Position numbers and translations under genes: made by a program. A stretch of 64,000 nucleotides of DNA, taken from NCBI RefSeq assembly GCF_000718005.1, contig NZ_JODV01000003.1, one strand, 5' to 3'. Positions within the stretch are counted from its first letter, which is position 1, and each line of letters opens with the position of its first letter. The notes under the pieces are model-generated. The model was not told the origin of the DNA and made no database searches. It worked only from the letters and a program-made list of their open reading frames with translations. Below, in pieces: positions 17,707 to 24,612 of the stretch. This DNA is from Actinoalloteichus_B caeruleus (GTDB lineage: Bacteria > Actinomycetota > Actinomycetes > Mycobacteriales > Pseudonocardiaceae).

Positions 17707-17952
17707 ATGCGGTCGCCCAGCTTCGTGCTGGGCAGTGGCAGGCATGGTGGCGCCTTCGTGATCGTCGACCGGCCACTCCGGGCTCCCGGGGCGGGGTCGC
17801 CAGAGGTGATCGGGCGTCCTCGGCGGCCGGGACGACCGCCCTGGCTCGCCTCGGCGTCGACGAACAGGACTCCGGGTGGCCGGGAGGAACCCTGCCAGCC
17901 GGCGTACCCCGCACCTCTCCAGACGTCGGAATGATCACTCCGGGTTGCTAAC

Positions 17953-17968
17953 TGTGATGTTTGTCACA
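17953..17968. promoter_or_regulatory. CRP/FNR-family binding site
   Basis: TGTGA-N6-TCACA, a perfect match to the core CRP recognition palindrome. It is 310 bases upstream of cei and 275 bases upstream of the DUF4193 gene. Confidence 0.55.
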
Positions 17969-18242
17969 ACTCGTGGGTTGAGGTGGAGGTGAGGGAACAG
18001 CGTGTGCGAGCGGCCGTGTCCTCTCCGTTACGTCGACCGGGTGACCCGACGCTCATGGTCCGCGTTCGTGAGCTACCCTCGCCCCGCCCCGGACACGGTT
18101 ACTGGCTCCCGCTGGTGGCCGGATCCGCGGCCCGAGGTGCGGACGAGACCTCCGTCACGTCGGGGATGGGCACAAACACGGGTGCTCGGACGTTGTCCAG
18201 CGGCACGAAACACAGTCTCCGTTGATCGCAGGGGTGAACACG

Positions 18243-18545
18243 ATGGCGACCGACTACGACGCTCCGCGCAGAAGCGAGGCGGACGACCTCGCTGAGGATT
18301 CGCTAGAGGAGCTGAAGGCACGGCGGAACGAGGCCCAGGCTGCGGTCGTCGACGTCGACGAGGGTGAGAACGCAGAGAACTTCGAGCTGCCCGGGGCCGA
18401 CCTGTCCGGCGAGGAGCTGACGGTCAAGGTGCTCCCGAAGCAGGCCGATGAGTTCACCTGCTCGCAGTGCTTCTTGGTGCACCACCGCAGCCGGCTGGCC
18501 GAGGAGCGCGGTGGGCGCTACGTCTGCCGCGACTGCGCTGCCTGA
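18243..18545 (+). CDS. DUF4193 family protein
   Basis: A 100-residue acidic protein: MATDYDAPRRSEADDLAEDS at the N-terminus, a charged middle, and a C-terminal zinc-ribbon-like segment with FTCSQCFLVHHRSRL and YVCRDCA (two CxxC pairs). This small family is almost universal in actinomycetes and sits in this position next to dut. Function unknown; metal binding is inferred from the four Cys. AGGGGTG lies seven bases before ATG 18243. A hairpin follows the gene. Confidence 0.9.
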   Translation: MATDYDAPRRSEADDLAEDSLEELKARRNEAQAAVVDVDEGENAENFELPGADLSGEELTVKVLPKQADEFTCSQCFLVHHRSRLAEERGGRYVCRDCAA

Positions 18546-18559
18546 GAGCTCCGAGGACA

Positions 18560-18598
18560 GTGGGCCGGGGAGCCGGACGGGTGCCCGGCTCCGGCCAC
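18560..18598. terminator. Terminator after the DUF4193 gene
   Basis: Stem GGAGCCGG (18569-18576) / CCGGCTCC (18585-18592) extended by GGCC/GGCC with a two-base bulge; between convergent genes. Confidence 0.6.
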
Positions 18599-18691
18599 GA
18601 CGACGCGGAACCCTCGGGACGGCTCCGTGCCCCCGCGTCCGTGCTCGGAGTGGGTGCCCGCGACGTCGGGTGACCGACCCGCCCAGCCGGG

Positions 18692-19231
18692 TCAGGCGTC
18701 GGCTGACGCCTCCTTCTCGGCGAGCAACGCGTCCCTGACCTCCTCCGGGCGGCGGGCGCTGAACAACCAGTAGGGCGTGGGGTCCTGGGGGTCGGTGATC
18801 TCCACCCACACCATCGGCCCGACCCAGGCGCGGTGGACGACGTAGGCCGCCGGGTCGAGTTCCCGTCCGAGCGCCCGGCCCTTCTCGGCCTTGTCGACGA
18901 CCTCGACCTCTCCCACGAACCGGGTGGGAATCCGGGCGGGCCCCACGACCAGGTCGCCACCGCCGACCTCGACCCGTGCCCGGCCGAGCCACACCAGCAC
19001 GGCGACCATCACCGTGGCGAGAACGACGTAGGGGATCCAGGCCCGGGGGCCCGGGTAGCCCATGTGGATCTGGACACCCAGCAGAACCGCCGCGCCGAGC
19101 GCTGGCGGCCACCCCCACCACGGCACGTAGAGGCGTTGCCGCGTGCGGGGGAGCCCCGACACGTCGCCCTGGGGACCGGCGGAGCCGGTGGTGACGTTCG
19201 GCGTGGGTGCCGTGCCCGTACTGTCAGTCAC
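18692..19231 (-). CDS. DUF3093 membrane protein
   Basis: A 179-residue protein with a disordered N-terminus, two adjacent membrane spans (PPALGAAVLLGVQIHMGY and WIPYVVLATVMVAVLVWLG, about residues 42-83) and a cytoplasmic beta-rich C-terminal domain with RIPTRFVGEVEVVDKAEKG and YWLFSARRPEEV. It matches DUF3093, conserved next to dut in actinomycetes; function unknown. The start is GTG 19231, only 25 bases from the divergent dut start, with TACTCT seven bases upstream and no Shine-Dalgarno site, so it is probably leaderless. Confidence 0.88.
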   Translation of the reverse strand: MTDSTGTAPTPNVTTGSAGPQGDVSGLPRTRQRLYVPWWGWPPALGAAVLLGVQIHMGYPGPRAWIPYVVLATVMVAVLVWLGRARVEVGGGDLVVGPARIPTRFVGEVEVVDKAEKGRALGRELDPAAYVVHRAWVGPMVWVEITDPQDPTPYWLFSARRPEEVRDALLAEKEASADA

Positions 19232-19238
19232 GTGGGTC

Positions 19239-19248
19239 AGAGTAGTCT
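19239..19248. promoter_or_regulatory. Symmetric bidirectional -10 element between DUF3093 gene and dut
   Basis: The sequence A-GAG-TA-GTC-T reads TAGTCT on the plus strand (19243-19248) and TACTCT on the minus strand (19244-19239). Each hexamer is seven or eight bases from a GTG start (19257 plus, 19231 minus). Both genes would be transcribed divergently from one shared TA step and translated without a leader. Confidence 0.6.
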
Positions 19249-19256
19249 CGCCGCTC

Positions 19257-19814
19257 GTGGTAGGCGTCGAGGTGTTGTTGACCCGGCTGGATCCGGCGGT
19301 TCCACTTCCCAGTTACGCGCGTGAGGGCGACGCTGGAGTGGATCTGGTCACGACCAGCAACGTGGAACTCGCTCCGGGAGAACGTGTGGTGGTGGGAACG
19401 GGGATCGCCGTGGCCCTCCCCCCCGGGTACGCGGGTTTCGTCCACCCGAGGTCCGGGCTGGCGGCCAGGGTGGGCCTGAGCGTCGTGAACACGCCGGGCA
19501 CGATCGACTGCGGGTATCGCGGGGAGATCCGGGTCTGTCTGATCAACCACGATCCGAGGGAGCCCGTCCGACTGGAACGGATGGACCGCATCGCCCAGCT
19601 GGTGGTCCAACGGGTCGAAAAGGCGGAATTCCACGAGGTGGCCGAGTTGCCGCCGTCCGAGCGTGGTTCCGGTGGCTACGGTTCCACCGGAGGTCATGCC
19701 ACTCTGGATCACACGGGGGCAGCGGTGGTGGGCTCCGGCCCGACCACGGTGGCGGGCGACACAGCAGGTGCGGCGGGCCCGGTGGGGTCGCTGGCGGCAG
19801 AGACGGAGGTGTGA
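19257..19814 (+). CDS. dut: dUTP diphosphatase (dUTPase)
   Basis: A 185-residue trimeric dUTPase that hydrolyses dUTP to dUMP. Motifs in order: AREGDAGVDL (1), HPRSGLAARVG (2), NTPGTIDCGYRGEIRV (3), RMDRIAQLVVQ (4) and ERGSGGYGSTGGH (5). After motif 5 there is a roughly 35-residue Gly/Ala/Thr-rich tail that the usual 154-residue enzyme lacks. The GTG start at 19257 is chosen because the conserved N-terminus begins here and a -10 box TAGTCT lies eight bases upstream. DUF3710 follows three bases after the stop. Confidence 0.93.
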   Translation: MVGVEVLLTRLDPAVPLPSYAREGDAGVDLVTTSNVELAPGERVVVGTGIAVALPPGYAGFVHPRSGLAARVGLSVVNTPGTIDCGYRGEIRVCLINHDPREPVRLERMDRIAQLVVQRVEKAEFHEVAELPPSERGSGGYGSTGGHATLDHTGAAVVGSGPTTVAGDTAGAAGPVGSLAAETEV

Positions 19815-19817
19815 CGG

Positions 19818-20492
19818 ATGTTCGGATGGGGCCGACGTCAGCGTTCCGAGCGGGACCGTGTTACCGAGGAGGAGGCCGCATCCGGCGGTGAGGTCGTCGG
19901 GCCGTTCGACGAGAACGAGGCCCCGGACGACAAGCTGAGCCGGCTCGACCTCGGTTCGGTCCGGTTGCCCGTGCCCAACGGGTCCCAGCTCCAGGTCGAG
20001 GTGGACCCCTCGGGGCCGGTCCGGGCCGTGCACCTGGTGACCCAGGTGGGGAGGCTGACCGTCAGCGCCTTCGCGGCTCCCCGGTCGAGCGGCCTGTGGG
20101 CTGACATCCGCACCGAGCTCGCCGAGCAGCTGGGCAAGGACGGGGCCCGCGTGCGGAAGGAACCGGGGGAGTGGGACACGGAACTGGTGTCCACCTCCCC
20201 GAAGGTCACGTTGCGCTTCCTCGGCGTCGACGGTCCCCGCTGGCTGCTGCGCGGCGTCGCCGCCGGGCCGAGTGAGCACAGCGAGGCGCTGGCCACCCTG
20301 CTGCGCGACGTCGTCCGGGACACGATCGTGGTGCGGGGTACCAACCCGCTGCCGGTGCGCACCCCACTGCCCATCAAGCTCCCCAAGCAGGTCGAGGCCC
20401 ACCTCGAACAGGCTCGTGCCCAGCAGGAGGGCCAGGCGAAGGTGCGTGACGCCCAGGCGGCGATCACGCAGCGCAGGCAGACCGCGCGCTGA
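19818..20492 (+). CDS. DUF3710 family protein
   Basis: A 224-residue cytoplasmic protein with an acidic N-terminal region and a conserved core (about 42-190) containing RLDLGSVRLPVPNG and SAFAAPRSSGLWADIRTEL, ending with a charged Gln-rich helix. DUF3710 proteins occur downstream of dut in actinomycetes and have no known biochemical role. It is co-transcribed with dut, starting three bases after it. ATG 19818 is unambiguous. Confidence 0.9.
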   Translation: MFGWGRRQRSERDRVTEEEAASGGEVVGPFDENEAPDDKLSRLDLGSVRLPVPNGSQLQVEVDPSGPVRAVHLVTQVGRLTVSAFAAPRSSGLWADIRTELAEQLGKDGARVRKEPGEWDTELVSTSPKVTLRFLGVDGPRWLLRGVAAGPSEHSEALATLLRDVVRDTIVVRGTNPLPVRTPLPIKLPKQVEAHLEQARAQQEGQAKVRDAQAAITQRRQTAR

Positions 20493-20808
20493 CCCGTCGT
20501 CCGTGCCGTTGCCCGGTCTCCCGTCAGGGCGACGGCTCCTCCTCGACCAGTCATCCGCCCCGAACGGATGGGCGTCGTCGGGTGTGGGGAGGGAACGGAC
20601 GACGGAGGGTGCCCGTCCTCACCGTTCCGAGAACGTTCGCCTCCGCTCAGTGATCGACCGTTCGGGGTGAACGGGTGCCGGGGCTACAGTGGTCGTGGGC
20701 GGACGGCGAGTTCCCGGCTGGTCGGCGCCCACGCGGAACGCTCGACGCGGTGGTGTCGACGGGCCGGGTCCTGACCCCACACGCCGAGGACGAGTTGCGG
20801 ACGACGGC
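20493..20808. other. Intergenic region with DUF3159 promoter
   Basis: A 316-base gap. A -10 box TACAGT at 20685-20690 with TTCGGG 18 bases upstream (20661-20666) is a plausible promoter. No gene is supported. Confidence 0.4.
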
Positions 20809-21672
20809 ATGAGCGAACCCAGAACTACGCACACGGAACCCGAGCCGGAACCGACCGGTCCGGCGGTGTCGCCGACGGACGCCGCGGCACACGTCGCCGA
20901 CCCAGCGGAACCGCCAGCACCCACCCTGCTCGAGCAGATGGGGGGCATCTCCGGGCTGATCGCGTCGGTGATCCCCGTGGTGCTCTTCGTCTCGGTCAGC
21001 GCGCTGACCGAGTGGCAGGTGGCGCTGTGGGCCGCCATCGGCGGCGCGGTGCTGATCGCGGTCTGGCGCCTGGTGCGCAAGGAGGCGCTCCAACCCGCGG
21101 TCTCCGGTGTGCTCGGCGTCCTGCTGTGCGCTTTCATCGCCTATCGCACCGGTTCCGAGCGGGGCTTCTACCTGTACGGGATCTGGGCGAGCCTCGTCTT
21201 CGGCATCGCCTTCCTGGTCTCGATGGTGGCGCGGTGGCCGCTGGTCGGGGTGATCTGGGCCGGGCTGAACGGCTCCGGCTTCGCCTGGCGGTCGGTACCG
21301 CGCGCGCGGGCGGCCTACCAGCTCGCCACCGCCCTGTGGACCGTGTTCTTCTTCTCCCGGTTCGTGGTCCAGCAGTGGCTCTACGACGCGGACGAGGCCG
21401 GCTGGCTCGGCGTGGCGCGCCTGAGCATGGGCACCCCGCTGACGGCGGTCGCGTTGTTGCTCACGATCTGGGCGGTGCGCCGCGCGAACCGGATCGTCGA
21501 GGAGGAGGCGGCGCGGGCGGCGCCCGAATCCCCGTCGCCGGCGGGAGCCGGGGGAACCGCCGACGTCCGGCCGTCCTCGGCTCCGGACGAGGTGGGTGCC
21601 GGCGGAGCGATGAGCGAACCGGAGGCCTCCCCCGCCTCCGCACGGGACAGCCGCTCACCTGGGAGTCCCTGA
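20809..21672 (+). CDS. DUF3159 membrane protein
   Basis: A 287-residue inner-membrane protein. A 40-residue Pro/Glu-rich cytoplasmic N-terminus is followed by the conserved entry LLEQMGGISGLIASVIPVVLF and five or six membrane spans to about residue 235, then an Ala/Pro/Ser-rich tail. It matches DUF3159, an actinomycete family of unknown function in this syntenic position. The start is ATG 20809; the longer reading frame upstream begins before the probable promoter. Confidence 0.88.
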   Translation: MSEPRTTHTEPEPEPTGPAVSPTDAAAHVADPAEPPAPTLLEQMGGISGLIASVIPVVLFVSVSALTEWQVALWAAIGGAVLIAVWRLVRKEALQPAVSGVLGVLLCAFIAYRTGSERGFYLYGIWASLVFGIAFLVSMVARWPLVGVIWAGLNGSGFAWRSVPRARAAYQLATALWTVFFFSRFVVQQWLYDADEAGWLGVARLSMGTPLTAVALLLTIWAVRRANRIVEEEAARAAPESPSPAGAGGTADVRPSSAPDEVGAGGAMSEPEASPASARDSRSPGSP

Positions 21673-21808
21673 GCCGTCGTCCCCGAGGCGGCGGAGTTCG
21701 CCGACCCGGCCCCGCTGTCGGGCTGGATCGGCTGGATCACCCGGCGTGATCGCCGTCGCCGAGCGGCCGGCCCTGGATCGCTCCCCACCGCCCTGGTGAT
21801 GTCCTGGT

Positions 21809-21848
21809 GGACGACGAGGGGCCAGCCACGGCTGGCCCCTCGTCGTCC
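21809..21848. terminator. Perfect 18 bp terminator hairpin
   Basis: GGACGACGAGGGGCCAGC, loop CACG, then its exact complement. It lies between the convergent DUF3159 and secreted-protein genes, 10 bases beyond the stop of the latter. Confidence 0.75.
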
Positions 21849-21858
21849 GCAGCGGTGC

Positions 21859-22533
21859 TCAGCCGACGCGCGTCGTCGTGCCGTCCTCGACCGGACCCGC
21901 CGTTCCCCGCTGGTCCTCCTCGGCGTCCCGTTCGGGCGTGGTGGACGAGCCGGTGTCCTCGGGCCGTCGCTCCGCGTCCGGCGTCCGAGTCCACCAGGGC
22001 AGGTCCCAGCCGGCCGAGTTCTGCCACCACCGCCCGGGGGCGTCCTCCGGCAGGGTCGTGGTCTCCCCGGCCGTCGCGGGGTCGGTCCCCTCCGCCGTGC
22101 CGGAGTCGAGTTCCTGGCAGATCAGCGTGGTGAGGCCCGTGAGGAAGTCGGCCAGCGTCCACACTCCCTGGAGGAGGGAGAGGCGGCTGGTCGGTGACAC
22201 CTCGTTGTCGCACTGCGCGGCGTCGTGCACGGGCCCGCCCACCACGACGTTGTCCTCGGTGGAGGAGATCGTCCAGTCGGAGGTTTCGCCCGTCTGCTCC
22301 CACACCACCTCGCCGTTGACGACGACCTGGGCGTGGAAGCGTTCCTGGGTCGTGTCGAGCAGTGAGTTCAGCGGTCGGGGCAGCAGCCGCGCGTTGCCCT
22401 CGTCCTGGTCGGCCGACGCCGTGGGAACGAGCAGGACGCCGGCGGCGACCGCGGCGCCGAGCACAGCCGCCGTCGCGCCGCGTGCGTGGCGGCGGACGGT
22501 CGAACAGGAGGTTTTCTCGTCAGGAGTCTTCAC
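21859..22533 (-). CDS. Hypothetical secreted protein
   Basis: A 224-residue exported protein I do not recognise. A Sec signal peptide is clear: basic VRRHARG, hydrophobic ATAAVLGAAVAAGVLLVPT, cleavage after ASA at about residue 41. The mature part has a beta-strand-like segment (FHAQVVVNGEVVWEQTGE), two Cys (AQCDNEV and LICQEL) that could pair, and a long acidic, Thr/Pro-rich C-terminus of low complexity. The start is GTG 22533 with GGAGAAGG nine bases upstream. It occupies a position where mycobacteria carry potassium-uptake genes. Confidence 0.7.
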   Translation of the reverse strand: MKTPDEKTSCSTVRRHARGATAAVLGAAVAAGVLLVPTASADQDEGNARLLPRPLNSLLDTTQERFHAQVVVNGEVVWEQTGETSDWTISSTEDNVVVGGPVHDAAQCDNEVSPTSRLSLLQGVWTLADFLTGLTTLICQELDSGTAEGTDPATAGETTTLPEDAPGRWWQNSAGWDLPWWTRTPDAERRPEDTGSSTTPERDAEEDQRGTAGPVEDGTTTRVG

Positions 22534-23096
22534 CTGGACAACCCTTCTCCATCGGTTACGAGGGGACTCCCCAGAAAGGGAGAGTGGGCGGCCCGCGCCG
22601 CCGGGAGTCGTTTTCCGTGTTCACCGCGTCGGACCGTATCAGCGGATCTTGCTGCGAAAGTGGACCCTTCCGCTCGACATTCCCGATATCACCTGTCAAG
22701 GCGTTGACCCTCCGTGCTCGAGCACCACCGAATGATAAAAGCGATCGCGATATGCGGGGTAATGCCTGTTCAGGTGGGGTCTGGTGTCGCGAAGTGGAGC
22801 TTTTTCCAGATCATTCCCCTGATTGTCGGAACAAAGGGTCAGGGATATCCTCCGCTGTCGGGTCCCCGTCGCCGATTTCCCCTGAAAGACTGGTGTGTCG
22901 TTGTCGGGGTGCCGGCGGTGGGGGCGTGGCCCCCTTCGCGGTGCGCGGGCCCGTCCGTCCGTTCTCGTCCCGCCAGGGGGCCGCGGCGACCGGGCGCCCC
23001 GCCGGCGCGGCACCTCCGCTGCCCGTTCCTCCGGCCCGGCTGGGGCTACGCTGGGTACGAGCGTTTCCCTGATGTCGGAAAGGACCCCGTCCCGCG
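22534..23096. other. 563-base intergenic region of lower GC
   Basis: The region between divergent secreted-protein and TrmA-like genes is noticeably less GC-rich than its surroundings in 22620-22880 (for example the stretch around ATGATAAAAGCGATCGCGAT). I see no protein-like ORF, RNA gene or clear promoter; a possible -10 TACGCT lies near 23046. Confidence 0.4.
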
Positions 23097-24377
23097 GTGA
23101 GCACCTCTGCGCCGAGCCAGCGACCGGACTGGACAGGACATCGGATCGATCTGGAGGTCGGCCCTCCCGGACACGGTGGTTTCTGCGTTGCCCGGCACGA
23201 GGGCCGAGTGGTCTTCGTCCGGCACGCCCTGCCCGGGGAGCGGGTGACCGCCCTCGTGACCGAGGACAACGGCGGCGGCTACTGCCGCGCCGACGCCGTC
23301 ACCGTGCACTCCGCCTCCCCGGACCGGGTCACCCCGAGCTGCCCGCTCTCCGGTCCGGGCGGGTGCGGCGGCTGTGACTGGCAGCACGTCCGCCCGGAGC
23401 GGCAGCGCGCGATCAAGGCCGGAGTGGTGGAGGAGCAGCTGCGCCGCATCGCCGGCGTCGACCGTTCCGTGGTCGTGGAGGAACTGCCCGGTGGTGTGCT
23501 CGGGTGGCGCAGCCGGGTACGGCTGGCCGTGGACGACGCCGGGGTCGCCGGGTTCCGGGCCCACCGCAGTCACCGGGTGGTCGCGGCGACCGGATGCCCG
23601 TTGTCCGTGCCGGGCATGGTCGACGGGCTGCTGGGACGGCGCTGGCGGCCGGGTATCGAACTCGACGTGACCGTCGACGCCAACGAGCAGGTGCACGTCA
23701 GCGAGCTCCGGCCGGGGCGCGGCTCGCGCCCGACCTCGCGCCGGATCGCCGGGGACGGAGTGGCCGTGCAGCGCGCCGCTGGTCGCGACTGGCGCGTCCA
23801 CCCCCACGGTTTCTGGCAGGTGCACCCCGCCGCCGCCGACGTGCTGGCCGAGGCCGTCGGATCCTGGACTCGCGCCCCCAGGGGAGGGACGGCCTGGGAC
23901 CTCTACGGGGGAGCGGGTCTGTTCGCCTCGGTGCTCGCCGAGCAGGTCGGCACCGGGGGAGCGGTGGTCGTCGTGGAGTCAGCTCCCCGCGCCGTCGCCG
24001 ACGGCGAGCGGGAGCTCGCGGACCTCCCCCAGGTGAGCTTCGTGACGGGGCGGGTGGAGCGGGTGCTCGCCCGGGGCCTCGGTGGCGGCGCTCCCGACGT
24101 GGTCGTGCTGGACCCGCCCCGCAAGGGCGCCGGTCGTGAGGTGATCAGCCAGATCGGCGCAGCCCGCCCGGCAAGGGTCGTGCACGTGGCCTGCGACCCG
24201 GCTGCCTTCGCCCGAGACGTCGGGCTACTGAGGGAGCAGGGGTACCGGTTGGCCGAACTGCGTGCGTTCGACGCCTTCCCGATGACGCACCACGTGGAGT
24301 GCGTGGCACTCTTCGAGCAGGCGGACGGGAACGGGGATACCGCCACCACGACGCCGGCTGTTAGCCCCGAGGAGTGA
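23097..24377 (+). CDS. TrmA/RlmCD-family RNA uracil-5 methyltransferase
   Basis: A 426-residue SAM-dependent RNA m5U methyltransferase. A TRAM-like RNA-binding domain occupies the first 60 residues. CPLSGPGGCGGCDWQHV with a later CPLS suggests the Fe-S cluster Cys set seen in RlmD. The methyltransferase domain shows WDLYGGAGLFASVLA (SAM site), VVLDPPRKGAG and the catalytic Cys in HVACDPAAFARD. Whether tRNA or 23S rRNA is the target cannot be decided. It lies just upstream of dxs, as in mycobacteria. The start is GTG 23097. Confidence 0.88.
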   Translation: MSTSAPSQRPDWTGHRIDLEVGPPGHGGFCVARHEGRVVFVRHALPGERVTALVTEDNGGGYCRADAVTVHSASPDRVTPSCPLSGPGGCGGCDWQHVRPERQRAIKAGVVEEQLRRIAGVDRSVVVEELPGGVLGWRSRVRLAVDDAGVAGFRAHRSHRVVAATGCPLSVPGMVDGLLGRRWRPGIELDVTVDANEQVHVSELRPGRGSRPTSRRIAGDGVAVQRAAGRDWRVHPHGFWQVHPAAADVLAEAVGSWTRAPRGGTAWDLYGGAGLFASVLAEQVGTGGAVVVVESAPRAVADGERELADLPQVSFVTGRVERVLARGLGGGAPDVVVLDPPRKGAGREVISQIGAARPARVVHVACDPAAFARDVGLLREQGYRLAELRAFDAFPMTHHVECVALFEQADGNGDTATTTPAVSPEE

Positions 24378-24612
24378 TTCCCTTCACGCTGGGTAAGTTC
24401 ATTGGGGGGAACGCGCTCGAGTCTGTCCCGGCCCTCTACCCACTCCGGTGAGGCGCCGTCACGCCAGGCTCACACCCCGCAGCGACCGGGACGGTGCCCT
24501 CGGGTTACCCGTCCGTAGACTGGCGCGACGTAGTTGACCGGCCGCACCCTGTCCGTGGGAGTACGCCCTCGTACCTGGACGGGGCTGGCGAACGGCACTG
24601 AATTGAGGTGGA

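Larger units (their letters stand above)
17647..18242. other. 596-base intergenic region with regulatory sites, possible small RNA
   Basis: This gap between divergent cei and the DUF4193 gene holds a strong plus-strand promoter (17679-17706), a hairpin at the expected transcript start, GCCCAGC-TTCGT-GCTGGGC (17715-17733), and a perfect CRP-type palindrome (17953-17968). ORFs at 17707-17934 and 17983-18225 have no features of real proteins. A non-coding transcript from 17713 onwards is possible. Confidence 0.45.

Noticed and set aside
17707..17934. 75-codon ORF right after the orphan TTGACA promoter
   Set aside because: Its ATG lies one base after the -10 box, before any plausible transcript start, and the translation is low-complexity without homology.
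17983..18225. 80-codon ORF upstream of the DUF4193 gene
   Set aside because: No recognisable features and no clear coding bias; treated as leader or intergenic sequence.
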